NCBI GenBank assembly: GCA_041940025.1
Contig: JBGTSY010000001.1
Span: 62,001 to 126,000, forward strand
Direction of reading: 5' to 3'
DNA from: UBA5859 sp041940025
GTDB lineage: Bacteria > Pseudomonadota > Gammaproteobacteria > UBA5859
DNA length: 64,000 bases
Shown in pieces: positions 1 through 7,795 of this stretch (the first letter of the stretch is position 1; every line of letters begins with the position of its first letter). The notes beneath the pieces were generated by a model, which saw only the letters and a program-made list of their open reading frames with translations, did not search any database and had not been told where the DNA came from. The position numbers were made by a program, and so were the translations under genes.

Positions 1-2
1 GT

Positions 3-554
3 GGTTGGGTCACCGCTGAATATGGCATGTTGCCGCGCTCCACCCATGATCGCATGCAACGGGAAGCAGCCCGTGGCAAGCAGGGTGGTCGCACCCTTGA
101 GATCCAACGACTCATCGGTCGCTCCCTACGCTCGGTAGTCGATTTAGAAGCGCTGGGGGAGAGAACCATCGTTTTGGACTGCGATGTGATTCAGGCGGAT
201 GGTGGTACCCGTACTGCGGCTATCACCGGTGCCTATGTGGCCTTAGTGGATGCAGTCACTCACCTACTTAAAAATAAATTGATCAAAAAAGATCCCATTT
301 ATGGCCAAGTGGCCGCAATTTCGGTGGGCATTTTTGACGGAGACCCTATCCTCGATCTGGATTACCAAGAAGACAGTAAAGCGGAGACAGACATGAATCT
401 CGTGATGAATGAAGCGGGACGCTTTATTGAGATTCAGGGCACGGCTGAAGGCAATGCCTTTACTCACGAGGAGTTCCTCCAATTACTCGAACTAGGGAAA
501 CAGGGTGTAGAACAATTAACTCAGTTACAACGCTCGACCCTAGCACAATCTTAA
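3..554 (+). CDS. rph: Ribonuclease PH, 3' part (cut by window edge)
   Basis: This phosphorolytic 3'-5' exoribonuclease trims tRNA 3' ends. The frame is open from the first bases of the window (GWVTAEYGMLP...), so the start lies upstream and about 184 residues remain. The family signatures are visible: AEYGMLPRSTHDR with the following Arg-rich stretch, the RSLRSVVDL segment, and DCDVIQADGGTRTAAITGAYVAL, which holds the phosphate-binding and catalytic region. The stop codon shares one base with the start of rdgB (TAATG), which points to translational coupling. The rph-rdgB-hemW order is common in gammaproteobacteria. Confidence 0.95.
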   Translation, partial: GWVTAEYGMLPRSTHDRMQREAARGKQGGRTLEIQRLIGRSLRSVVDLEALGERTIVLDCDVIQADGGTRTAAITGAYVALVDAVTHLLKNKLIKKDPIYGQVAAISVGIFDGDPILDLDYQEDSKAETDMNLVMNEAGRFIEIQGTAEGNAFTHEEFLQLLELGKQGVEQLTQLQRSTLAQS

Positions 555-1165
555 TGAACAAGCTGATCGTCGCCAGCCACAACAGTGGTAAAGTTCGTGA
601 AATAGCGAATGAACTTAGTGCATACCAAATAGACGTCTCTGCTCAATCGGAATTCGACATTGGTTCTGCCGCCGAAACCGCGCCCACTTTTGTTGAAAAC
701 GCACTGATAAAAGCTCGGCATGCCTGTCTTCACACCGGTTTGCCTGCATTGGCAGACGATTCAGGATTAGAAGTGAATGTCCTGCAAGGACAACCAGGAA
801 TCTATTCGGCACGTTACGCGGGTGAAAATGCAACTGATGCCATGAACAATGAAAAATTACTAAAAACCTTACAGGCTGTTCCTGAAGAGAAGCGTCAAGC
901 ACGCTATCAATGTTTCATGGTGTTTCTACGGACTGTGGATGATCCCACACCTATCATTTGTCAAGGTACTTGGGAGGGGACTATTTTATCAAGCCCGCAG
1001 GGTGACGGAGGGTTTGGTTATGATCCCCTCTTTTATATTGCTGAATTAGAATGCACCGCAGCAGAGCTGGATATCAATAAAAAAAATAAATTGAGTCATC
1101 GAGGAAAAGCCCTAAAAGCTATGTTGCCAAACATTGCAGCATATTTTCAGTCCCACCATGAATAA
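554..1165 (+). CDS. rdgB: XTP/dITP diphosphatase (RdgB/HAM1 family)
   Basis: The enzyme hydrolyses non-canonical purine triphosphates (dITP, XTP) to monophosphates and so keeps them out of DNA. At 203 residues it has the usual family length. It opens with the nucleotide-binding motif ASHNSGKVREI and carries the conserved LADDSGLEV...PGIYSARYAG segment and the later GDGGFGYDPLF and KNKLSHRGKAL motifs. The start overlaps the rph stop by one base, and hemW follows after 8 bases, so the three genes form one operon. Confidence 0.96.
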   Translation: MNKLIVASHNSGKVREIANELSAYQIDVSAQSEFDIGSAAETAPTFVENALIKARHACLHTGLPALADDSGLEVNVLQGQPGIYSARYAGENATDAMNNEKLLKTLQAVPEEKRQARYQCFMVFLRTVDDPTPIICQGTWEGTILSSPQGDGGFGYDPLFYIAELECTAAELDINKKNKLSHRGKALKAMLPNIAAYFQSHHE

Positions 1166-1173
1166 ATGAGTCA

Positions 1174-2313
1174 ATGGTAGAACGCGCACTCTACATCCAT
1201 CTGCCCTGGTGCGCACGCAAATGTCCCTATTGTGACTTCAATTCACATAGTTTCTCGAACGCTTTTCCTGAGGAAGAATACGTCAAGGCGCTTTGCCGCG
1301 ATCTTGAATATGAAGCAGAACAGTTTCCAGAGACTCAAATCAGCTCCATTTTCTTTGGTGGCGGCACGCCCAGTCTGTTTGGTTCGCAAAGTATTGGCGA
1401 AATATTAAATGTCATTTATAAGCTGTTTAACCTTTCGACACACATTGAGATCACTTTGGAGGCCAATCCGGGCAGCAGTGAACAAGAAAAATTCTTCGAA
1501 TTCAAACAAGCGGGAATTAACCGGCTATCCATCGGTGTGCAAAGCTTAGATGATGCCAAGTTGCAGGCACTGGGACGTATTCATTCCGCTCAAGAGGCAG
1601 AACTGGCCATTCGCGCCGCATTGAACTGCCAATTTGATAGCCTGAATCTAGATTTGATGTTTGCGCTACCTGAGCAGAGTGTCAAGGAGGCAACGATAGA
1701 TTTGCAAAAAATACTTTCCTTTGATCCGCCTCACCTCTCTTATTATCAACTCACCTTAGAGCCCAATACTCTGTTTTACAACAAGCCTCCCAAATTACCT
1801 GTAGAAGAATTAAGTTGGGAGATGCAGTGTTCAGCCGAAGATAAGTTGCAGCGAAAAGGATTGATACATTACGAGGTATCCGCTTACGCGCAGCCCGGCC
1901 ATCAATGTGCCCATAACCTGAACTACTGGCACTACAAGGATTATCTTGCCGTTGGCGCCGGCGCACATGGAAAAATTTCTCGACAATCGAACATTTTCCG
2001 CTATATGAAAATTCGACATCCCGTCAATTACATGAGACAGGCAGGCACTTCGTTATGCCGACAACAAAGCCATCAGGTGGCAAAGATAGATCGCCCATTT
2101 GAGTTTATGCTCAATCGATTAAGACTATACTCAAAATTGGATTTGACTGAATTTAGTCAACAAACCTATCTACCCACCGAAGTCATTAGATCTGCAATAA
2201 AGCAAGCTATAGAGCGAGATATGCTTAAATATCAGGATAGTTCCGTTGTGGTTACCGCCACAGGTAGAAAGTTTTTAAACGATCTCACTGAATTGTTTCT
2301 CCCCGATAATTGA
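1174..2313 (+). CDS. hemW: Radical SAM heme chaperone HemW
   Basis: This is a 379-residue radical SAM protein of the HemN-like HemW group, thought to deliver heme to respiratory enzymes rather than act as coproporphyrinogen dehydrogenase. The [4Fe-4S] cysteines lie near residues 13-20 (CARKCPYC), followed by the SAM-binding FFGGGTPSL motif, the EANPGS loop and the NRLSIGVQS segment. A conserved NYWHYKDYLAVGAGAHG stretch lies in the C-terminal half. It is the last gene of the rph-rdgB-hemW operon. It lacks the N-terminal extension of true HemN, which favours HemW. Confidence 0.93.
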   Translation: MVERALYIHLPWCARKCPYCDFNSHSFSNAFPEEEYVKALCRDLEYEAEQFPETQISSIFFGGGTPSLFGSQSIGEILNVIYKLFNLSTHIEITLEANPGSSEQEKFFEFKQAGINRLSIGVQSLDDAKLQALGRIHSAQEAELAIRAALNCQFDSLNLDLMFALPEQSVKEATIDLQKILSFDPPHLSYYQLTLEPNTLFYNKPPKLPVEELSWEMQCSAEDKLQRKGLIHYEVSAYAQPGHQCAHNLNYWHYKDYLAVGAGAHGKISRQSNIFRYMKIRHPVNYMRQAGTSLCRQQSHQVAKIDRPFEFMLNRLRLYSKLDLTEFSQQTYLPTEVIRSAIKQAIERDMLKYQDSSVVVTATGRKFLNDLTELFLPDN

Positions 2314-2380
2314 ATATAGATTCAAATCGGGCCAGCGGCCTAACAGTCGTTTAATTGGCCTTTAAAGTTTGCATTTGTAT

Positions 2381-2397
2381 TGATTATCCGATTATCA
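2381..2397. promoter_or_regulatory. Imperfect palindrome upstream of the TetR gene
   Basis: The sequence TGATTATC-C-GATTATCA forms a 17-bp palindrome with one mismatched pair in each eight-base arm. It lies about 100 bp upstream of the TetR-family start. TetR regulators often bind palindromes of this size and regulate themselves, so this is a candidate operator. That role is an inference from position and symmetry only. Confidence 0.3.
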
Positions 2398-2495
2398 TCT
2401 CAACTAAATTATAAGAATTTGCGGTTCATATTACTGAGCGAATCGGTAACGGCGACTGAACACTGCCAAACTCTCGGAGCGATGATTTAATAGTT

Positions 2496-3143
2496 ATGAG
2501 TACTAATCCAAACATTTCAAATTTACGCCATGAAATACTCGGCGTTTCGGTATCACTGTTTGCTGAGGCAGGATATTCAGGCGTTTCAATGCGAGATATC
2601 GCAAAATCTGTGAGTGTGACCCCGGCGGCGCTTTATTATCACTTTCCTGACAAACAAACGCTGTATGTGGAAACCGTGCTCTTCGCCATGGAACGCAATC
2701 AAAATCAGATCGAGAAAGCGTTAGCAACCGATGGCACCCCTGAAGAGCGCTTCATGCGCTTTATTAAAGGCTACATTTTACTGATACATGATGATCCGGA
2801 TTTTCGCAGATTGGTGCAAAGAGAGATTTTAGACACCAATGCCGAGCGCCAAGAGTTATTGTTCCAAACGGCGCTAAAAAAAGAATACTGCACGCTGTTA
2901 GACATCGTCGGCCAAATTGCACCTTCGGTGAACGCACATATTATGGCAGTCACAGTGATTACCAGTGTGTTGTACTATTTTGAAATGGCGCCGATTAAAA
3001 GAATGGATGCGGCTCAACTAGAAGAGCCTCTGCCGAACACTATCGCAGAACACCTTGGCCAAATCTTACTCTACGGGTTAAAGGGAAATGAAGCACAGGT
3101 TTCTAGCGAGATGTCATCTACCACACATGTAAATAAAATTTAA
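2496..3143 (+). CDS. TetR/AcrR family transcriptional regulator
   Basis: This 215-residue one-domain repressor has an N-terminal helix-turn-helix at about residues 12-58 (VSMRDIAKSVSVTPAALYYHF plus the following DKQTLY, the typical TetR signature) and a C-terminal ligand and dimerisation region without a recognisable subfamily. It stands alone between hemW and an EamA transporter on the same strand. The transporter is the obvious candidate target, but a terminator separates the two. No good Shine-Dalgarno sequence precedes the chosen ATG. Confidence 0.88.
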   Translation: MSTNPNISNLRHEILGVSVSLFAEAGYSGVSMRDIAKSVSVTPAALYYHFPDKQTLYVETVLFAMERNQNQIEKALATDGTPEERFMRFIKGYILLIHDDPDFRRLVQREILDTNAERQELLFQTALKKEYCTLLDIVGQIAPSVNAHIMAVTVITSVLYYFEMAPIKRMDAAQLEEPLPNTIAEHLGQILLYGLKGNEAQVSSEMSSTTHVNKI

Positions 3144-3144
3144 T

Positions 3145-3173
3145 TTGTAGTTTTTTAGTTGTCGCTTCATAAT
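3145..3173 (+). promoter_or_regulatory. Possible sigma-70 promoter for a short leader RNA
   Basis: A near-consensus -10 element CATAAT (3168-3173, five of six bases) is preceded at the ideal 17-bp distance by a weak -35 element TTGTAG. Transcription would start near 3180 and run into the terminator at 3299-3334, giving an RNA of about 155 nt. The -35 match is poor, so confidence is low. Confidence 0.35.
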
Positions 3174-3179
3174 AGCCGC

Positions 3180-3334
3180 CATGAATAATTCTTCCCAAAA
3201 AATGGTATGTGTCACTTTTGTCCTGCGCAAGCTATGGGCAGGCTATAGTGCGGCCATGTGGGAGCAAATGACTTAACACAAGAACACAATTTAATCCTAA
3301 AAAGCCGCACTTTAAAAAGTGCGGCTTTTTTTTT
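3180..3334 (+). ncRNA. Candidate structured leader (riboswitch or attenuator) or small RNA upstream of the EamA gene
   Basis: The region between the TetR stop and the EamA gene folds by hand into nested helices. TTCCCA (3192-3197) pairs with TGGGAG (3259-3264), ATGG (3202-3205) with CCAT (3254-3257), CACT (3213-3216) with AGTG (3247-3250), and CCTGC (3222-3226) with GCAGG (3238-3242). The octamer AGTGCGGC occurs at 3247-3254 and again as the right arm of the terminator (3318-3325). The upstream copy can therefore pair with the terminator's left arm and prevent its formation. Only 17 bases separate the terminator from the EamA start codon. I recognise no known riboswitch class. An ORF of 31 codons (3181-3276) overlaps it but has no ribosome binding site. 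A stand-alone sRNA is the alternative. Confidence 0.4.
3299..3334 (+). terminator. Strong intrinsic terminator
   Basis: The arms AAAAAGCCGCACTT and AAGTGCGGCTTTTT form a perfect GC-rich hairpin with a four-base loop, followed by a run of T. It ends only about five bases before the Shine-Dalgarno sequence of the EamA gene. It can act as the TetR transcript terminator and as an attenuator for the transporter. Confidence 0.9.
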
Positions 3335-3351
3335 GCCTAAGGAAAAAGACA

Positions 3352-4290
3352 ATGTCTTTGCTCGCTGCTTACCTGACCATCATCGTGGTATGGTCAACAA
3401 CACCATTGGCGATCCAATGGAGTTCTACTGATGCCGGTTTTCTATTTGGTGTGGCTGCGCGCATGTCTATTGGACTTCTCACCTGTCTCTTGTATTTGTT
3501 GCTCACGGGCAGATCTCTACCCAGAAGCAAACATGCGATACAAAGTTATCTTGCGTCTGGATTATCAATTTATGGTGCCATGTTAGCAACTTACTGGTCT
3601 GCTCAATTTATCCCCTCAGGATTGATTTCGGTGATTTTTGGGCTCTCCCCATTGCTCACCGGAGTCATTGCGGCACGACTATTACCCAATGAAACATTCA
3701 CTCTGGGCAGACTAATCGCCTCCCTAGTGGGCGTGATTGGATTACTGTTGATTTTTCAACAGGCCAATGTAGGTGATCAGATCCACTGGTACGGCATCGT
3801 CGGCATGTTGTTCGCTGTATTAACGTACTCTGTTTCCGCAGTGTTGATCAAACGTATTGATTTTCAGGCAAGTGGATTAATCATCACTACCGGCGGATTG
3901 CTGTTTGCGGTGCCCGCTTTTTGTGTCACCTGGTGGATCTTCGATGGCAATTGGTCCGTACAACTACAGGCGCGCAGTTGGGCAAGTATTGTCTATCTTG
4001 GGATCTGCGGATCAGTGATAGGGTTCACTCTCTTTTATTATGTATTACAGAGAATGTCTGCCAGCCGAGTTGCGCTCATCACTTTAATTACTCCAGTGAA
4101 TGCGTTGATCTTAGGAACCAGCTTAAACGGAGAGACCTTTGGCGCTCACGTTCTGGTGGGTACTGCGTTGATATTATGTGCGCTGGCATTCTATGAATGG
4201 GGGGACGGCTTGATAACTAGGTTGTTTGGGAGCCGAGCTAAGTTAAGCAATAAAAAGATCAGACTGGGTTTAGGCAGTAGAGATCTGTGA
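3352..4290 (+). CDS. EamA/DMT-family inner-membrane transporter
   Basis: This 312-residue protein has ten predicted hydrophobic helices arranged as two EamA repeats, as in RhaT/YdcZ-type drug/metabolite transporters. The second repeat begins near HWYGIVGMLFAVLTYSVSAVLIKR. The substrate cannot be told from sequence. The start at 3352 is chosen because AAGGA lies eight bases upstream; an in-frame upstream codon at 3319 falls inside the terminator hairpin and is unlikely. Its 3' end overlaps the convergent trmB by 32 bases. Confidence 0.9.
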   Translation: MSLLAAYLTIIVVWSTTPLAIQWSSTDAGFLFGVAARMSIGLLTCLLYLLLTGRSLPRSKHAIQSYLASGLSIYGAMLATYWSAQFIPSGLISVIFGLSPLLTGVIAARLLPNETFTLGRLIASLVGVIGLLLIFQQANVGDQIHWYGIVGMLFAVLTYSVSAVLIKRIDFQASGLIITTGGLLFAVPAFCVTWWIFDGNWSVQLQARSWASIVYLGICGSVIGFTLFYYVLQRMSASRVALITLITPVNALILGTSLNGETFGAHVLVGTALILCALAFYEWGDGLITRLFGSRAKLSNKKIRLGLGSRDL

Positions 4291-4936
4291 TGCGATGGCC
4301 AAGTGTGATGCCACGTTGCTCAAACTTGGTCATCGGTCGCCGTAACACATCAGTTTGTATATGCTCTGGTGTGATTAGTTGTAACCGGTGTTGTGCCGCG
4401 ACTTGCTCTTTCACTGCATCAACATACGGAACCCAGTCACTGGCGAAATGCCAATAGCCCCCTGGGTTCAGCACCTCTGAAAGAAGCTGTAAGAATTCCG
4501 TCTGTACAATACGGCGCTTATGATGTCGTTTTTTAGGCCAGGGATCGGGAAACCAGAGCAGTACCGCATGCAAACAATGACGCCATGAAGTCTGTTTCAA
4601 CCACTCCATGGCGTCTCCTTCCATGACACGAACATTTTGCACACCCGTGGCATCAATTCTATTGAGCAGATGACCAATGCCCGGCCGGTGAACATCGATG
4701 CCGAGAAAATTAAATTGGTGATAGTGTGTGGCCAGCTGAATCAAAGACTCTCCCATGCCAAAACCGATTTCCAATACCAGCGAACCTGACGCCCATCCCT
4801 CCGGCATGGAGGCATCCAGGGGCAAACCATATTTGGGAAACAGCTCTTGCAAAGACTGTTTTTGACCGCGGGTGAGGCGGCCAGTGCGACGCACGAAGCT
4901 ACGCACCTGTCGCCGATGCATGCGCTCTATAGCCAC
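4259..4936 (-). CDS. trmB: tRNA (guanine-N7-)-methyltransferase TrmB
   Basis: The enzyme makes m7G46 in the variable loop of tRNAs using SAM. This 225-residue protein shows the SAM-binding motif LEIGFGMGESLIQLA near residues 53-67 and the TrmB signature FPDPWPKKRHHKRRI near residue 128, with the conserved PMTKFE segment close to the end. The start is a GTG; an ATG five codons downstream is an alternative. It lies downstream of thiS-thiG on the same strand, a frequent gammaproteobacterial neighbourhood. The 3' end overlaps the EamA gene. Confidence 0.95.
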   Translation of the reverse strand: MAIERMHRRQVRSFVRRTGRLTRGQKQSLQELFPKYGLPLDASMPEGWASGSLVLEIGFGMGESLIQLATHYHQFNFLGIDVHRPGIGHLLNRIDATGVQNVRVMEGDAMEWLKQTSWRHCLHAVLLWFPDPWPKKRHHKRRIVQTEFLQLLSEVLNPGGYWHFASDWVPYVDAVKEQVAAQHRLQLITPEHIQTDVLRRPMTKFEQRGITLGHRITDLYCLNPV

Positions 4937-5015
4937 TTGGGAAAATGATCCATAACCAGATAATCTTGTTGGTATTTCTAATCAGAATAAGTTAGAAATT
5001 CTGACAATTCTGCGT

Positions 5016-5834
5016 TCAAGAAATTAATCCATCGATAGGCGAGGACGCACTAGCATACAGTTTTTTTGGAATTCGGCCGGCAAGATAGGCCTCCCGCCCC
5101 GCTGTCACCGCTTTGCCCATTGCCCTGGCCATCATCACTGGATTTTTTGCACAGGCAATGGCGGTGTTCATTAACACGCCGTCGCAACCCAACTCCATCA
5201 CCTGAGCGGCGTCCGACGCTGTACCCACACCAGCATCCACTAGGATCGGCACCTTGGCCTCCTCCAGAATCATGCGGATATTATAGGGATTACAAATACC
5301 CAATCCTGAACCAATGGGCGCTGCCAGGGGCATAACCGCCACACACCCCATCTCCTCAAAACGTTTGGCTAAAATGGGGTCGTCAGAGGTATAGACCATT
5401 ACCTGAAAATCTTCCTGAATCAACACCTCTGCCGCAGCTAGAGTTTCTGTCACATTAGGATAGAGTGTTTTTTGATCACCTAATACTTCTAATTTGACCA
5501 GATTGCTGCCATCTAAAAGTTCGCGCGCCAAGCGACAGGTTCTAATCGCCTCGGCTGCGGTATAACAAAAAGCAGTATTGGGTAAAATACAGTATTTATC
5601 TGGTGATATCTTTTCTAATAGGTTGGGTTCACCCGGACTCTGCCCAATGTTCGTACGCCTCAGCGCCACCGTGACAATCTCTGCACCAGATGCGGCTATG
5701 GCATCGGCAGTTTCTTCTAAGTCTTTGTATTTGCCGGTGCCCACCAGCAGTCGGGAGGAAAATGTGCGGCCATTTAGCTGCCAACTCCCTATCTCATCTG
5801 TTTGCACTTGCTTGTCTTTTTGAACAGCACTCAC
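5016..5834 (-). CDS. thiG: Thiazole synthase ThiG
   Basis: ThiG forms the thiazole phosphate ring of thiamine from deoxyxylulose 5-phosphate, dehydroglycine and the thiocarboxylate of ThiS. The 272-residue TIM-barrel protein has the typical opening LNGRTFSSRLLVGTGKY, the Schiff-base lysine in the NLVKLEVLGD segment, and the phosphate-binding loops ILVDAGVGTASDAAQVMELG and GVLMNTAIA. It starts with GTG directly after the thiS stop (TAAGTG), so the pair is tightly coupled. No thiamine riboswitch is visible upstream. Confidence 0.96.
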   Translation of the reverse strand: MSAVQKDKQVQTDEIGSWQLNGRTFSSRLLVGTGKYKDLEETADAIAASGAEIVTVALRRTNIGQSPGEPNLLEKISPDKYCILPNTAFCYTAAEAIRTCRLARELLDGSNLVKLEVLGDQKTLYPNVTETLAAAEVLIQEDFQVMVYTSDDPILAKRFEEMGCVAVMPLAAPIGSGLGICNPYNIRMILEEAKVPILVDAGVGTASDAAQVMELGCDGVLMNTAIACAKNPVMMARAMGKAVTAGREAYLAGRIPKKLYASASSPIDGLIS

Positions 5835-6035
5835 TTAACCACCCCCAATGGCTTGTACAATTTCGATTCTATCATCTGAGTTCAGCCTCACGTCCGCATA
5901 GGTACTGCGGGGCACGATCTCTTGATTGAGTTCCACAGCCAGTCGTTTACCTGTCAAACCCAAATCCTGAATTAGCTGATCCAAGGTCTGATTGACTTTG
6001 ACCTCATGTTTGTCCCCGTTCAGAATAATTTTCAT
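5835..6035 (-). CDS. thiS: Sulfur carrier protein ThiS
   Basis: This 66-residue beta-grasp protein ends in the Gly-Gly tail (AIGGG) that is adenylated and thiocarboxylated before sulfur transfer to ThiG. The ATG at 6035 is preferred to the adjacent GTG at 6038 because AGGG ends five bases before the ATG but only two before the GTG. It also gives the usual N-terminus MKIILNG. A TATAAT hexamer on the minus strand near 6074-6079 may be its -10 element. Confidence 0.93.
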   Translation of the reverse strand: MKIILNGDKHEVKVNQTLDQLIQDLGLTGKRLAVELNQEIVPRSTYADVRLNSDDRIEIVQAIGGG

Positions 6036-6564
6036 CACGTCCCTAGATTTAACAGATTCTAAATTTTACGCTTATTATAATTCTCTGCCGAATTTTTAAA
6101 CAGCACACAAAAGAAAATTCAGATCTCCCGGTCAGTTGACGCCAGCAGGTAGCACGAACAACTGCCCCAGAGACGCTTTTCACTAAAATTGCATCCCACC
6201 CTCAGATACAGACGCTATTTTTTCTAATCTCAGCTCTCACTTATCTGGCAAATGACCATCTCCGAACAATCGAACTATCTGGCTGATGCTAAAAATGGAC
6301 AATCGACAATTTCTTGGCGCAGAGGAACGGTTAGCATGGCGAGCGGAACAGTGAAAAAGCGGCTTGACGCTCTCTGCCGCCTTGCATGCACGCACATTAA
6401 ACTGTTAGTTTGAGTAATCGATTTTGGGTTTGGTGTCTAGCTTGTCAATCATTGAGATATGCGAATCACAAGCACACACCGCAAAAGTCTTGGCACGAAG
6501 AGTCAAAACATGATGACTTTGCTATCACTCATAGGTTCAATCATTGTTGCCCTGGAGAATGCCA
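6036..6564. other. Intergenic region between thiS and the methyltransferase gene
   Basis: About 530 bases separate these divergent genes. I see no RNA gene or known riboswitch. A short hairpin (GCGGC at 6359-6363 with GCCGC at 6376-6380) has no T-run. The only open frame of note is a 53-codon ORF at 6252-6413, listed separately. Confidence 0.5.
6252..6413 (+). CDS. Possible 53-residue ORF of unknown function
   Basis: An ATG-started frame of 53 codons (MTISEQSNYLADAKNG... ending THIKLLV) lies in a long intergenic gap. It is basic in its second half and has no membrane segment. No Shine-Dalgarno sequence precedes the ATG, although an internal Met at 6336 follows GAGG. It may be a chance frame; I do not recognise it. 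Confidence 0.15.
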   Translation: MTISEQSNYLADAKNGQSTISWRRGTVSMASGTVKKRLDALCRLACTHIKLLV

Positions 6565-7182
6565 ATGAGCTTCTACGACAAACATGTATTACCTCGGTTC
6601 ATTAATCTAGCTTGCGGTACAAAGCCAATCACTTATCAGCGAAAAAAAGTAGTACCTGAAGCAAGTGGACGAATTTTAGAAATAGGAATTGGACCAGGAC
6701 TTAACCTGCCCTACTACGATGCCAACAAAGTAGAAATGGTTTACGGCTTGGAGCCATCGTCAGATATGCGCAAGCTGGCTGCCAAAAGGGTGAAGCAAGT
6801 GCCGTTTAAGGTGGAATTTATCGACTTGCCAGGAGAAGAAATTCCGCTGGAAAATAACTCTGTAGACACGGTGTTATTAACCTACACGCTATGTACTATT
6901 CCCGATGGCTTAAGCGCTTTAAAACAAATGCATCGAGTGCTGAAACCGGGAGGCAAATTGATTTTTTGTGAACATGGTGCCGCGCCCGACGATTCCGTAG
7001 AAAAATGGCAAAATCGTATCAACCCTGTTTGGAAACCCATTGCCGGCGGGTGTAATTTAAATCGCAAAATACCCCAATTGATCACAGAAGGTGGTTTTAA
7101 CATTCATAATATGGAAACGGCTTATATCCCCGGCACCCCAAAAATTGCTGCTTATAACTATTGGGGCGCAGCAACGGTGTAA
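6565..7182 (+). CDS. Class I SAM-dependent methyltransferase
   Basis: This 205-residue Rossmann-fold methyltransferase is of the UbiE/Methyltransf_11 type. Motif I is LEIGIGPGLNLPYY (near residue 37), followed by YGLEPSSDM (motif II), the DTVLLTYTLCTIPD segment (motif IV) and HRVLKPGGKLIFCEHG (motif VI). Substrates of this group vary (lipids, quinones, small thiols), so none is assigned. The ATG at 6565 has GGAG seven bases upstream. It heads a same-strand run with rhodanese and glutaredoxin-like genes. Confidence 0.88.
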   Translation: MSFYDKHVLPRFINLACGTKPITYQRKKVVPEASGRILEIGIGPGLNLPYYDANKVEMVYGLEPSSDMRKLAAKRVKQVPFKVEFIDLPGEEIPLENNSVDTVLLTYTLCTIPDGLSALKQMHRVLKPGGKLIFCEHGAAPDDSVEKWQNRINPVWKPIAGGCNLNRKIPQLITEGGFNIHNMETAYIPGTPKIAAYNYWGAATV

Positions 7183-7394
7183 CTATAATGAAATCCTATG
7201 GCAAAAGTGAGCAGGCAGTTAAAAACTCTAGCGTCATTAAAACAGACCTATTGATAAACAGCATTATCTAACTTGATTAGTCGGCACTCAAAATGCCAGT
7301 CAAACTGCTTATTTACACCAAACATTTTGAGCGCGACCCCTGAAAAAAGTGCAACCGGCTTTTTACGGGATCAATCAATTTTAAGGAGTCTTCA

Positions 7395-7763
7395 TTGAAA
7401 TCAACAAAGCAAATCGCTCGATGGCTACCTTTTGGACAAGTAGCCGAATTATCCGCCGAGGAGCTACACAATCAAATGGATCAGGGCCAGGTACAAATCA
7501 TAGATGTCCGTACTCGGCAAGAATGGCTCAGCTCTCGCATTCCAGGTGCTATCAATCTGGCCATTACTCATTTTTCCAAATCAAATATTGAATCGCTCAA
7601 CCTGGACAAAAAAATACCGACTGTTGCCATTTGCCTTTCCGCTCATCGTAGCATTCCCGCTGTGAGGCAATTACACCAGCTTGGTTTTGAAAATTGCCAA
7701 CAACTAAAAGGCGGGATGCGTAGCTGGTGGAAAAATGATCTCCCCACCACAACTGGACAGTGA
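7395..7763 (+). CDS. Single-domain rhodanese (sulfurtransferase)
   Basis: This 122-residue cytoplasmic protein has one rhodanese domain: the IIDVRTRQEWLSSRIPGAINL segment near residue 34 and the catalytic loop CLSAHRS near residue 78, whose cysteine carries the persulfide. It starts with TTG, supported by AAGGAG six bases upstream. A gene for a tandem glutaredoxin-like protein follows at once and a second rhodanese comes after that. Partner and substrate are unknown; cytoplasmic sulfur trafficking is the likely role. Confidence 0.88.
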   Translation: MKSTKQIARWLPFGQVAELSAEELHNQMDQGQVQIIDVRTRQEWLSSRIPGAINLAITHFSKSNIESLNLDKKIPTVAICLSAHRSIPAVRQLHQLGFENCQQLKGGMRSWWKNDLPTTTGQ

Positions 7764-7795
7764 AAAGTAACTCATAGACTACAGTGAGGGTGTCC

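Noticed and set aside
3181..3276. 31-codon leader peptide for classical amino-acid attenuation
   Set aside because: There is no ribosome binding site and no run of a single amino-acid codon; the RNA pairing itself explains the arrangement better.
6036..6200. Thiamine (TPP) riboswitch upstream of thiS
   Set aside because: None of the conserved thi-box segments (such as CTGAGA or the CCTGATCTGG-like stretch) is present on the minus strand.
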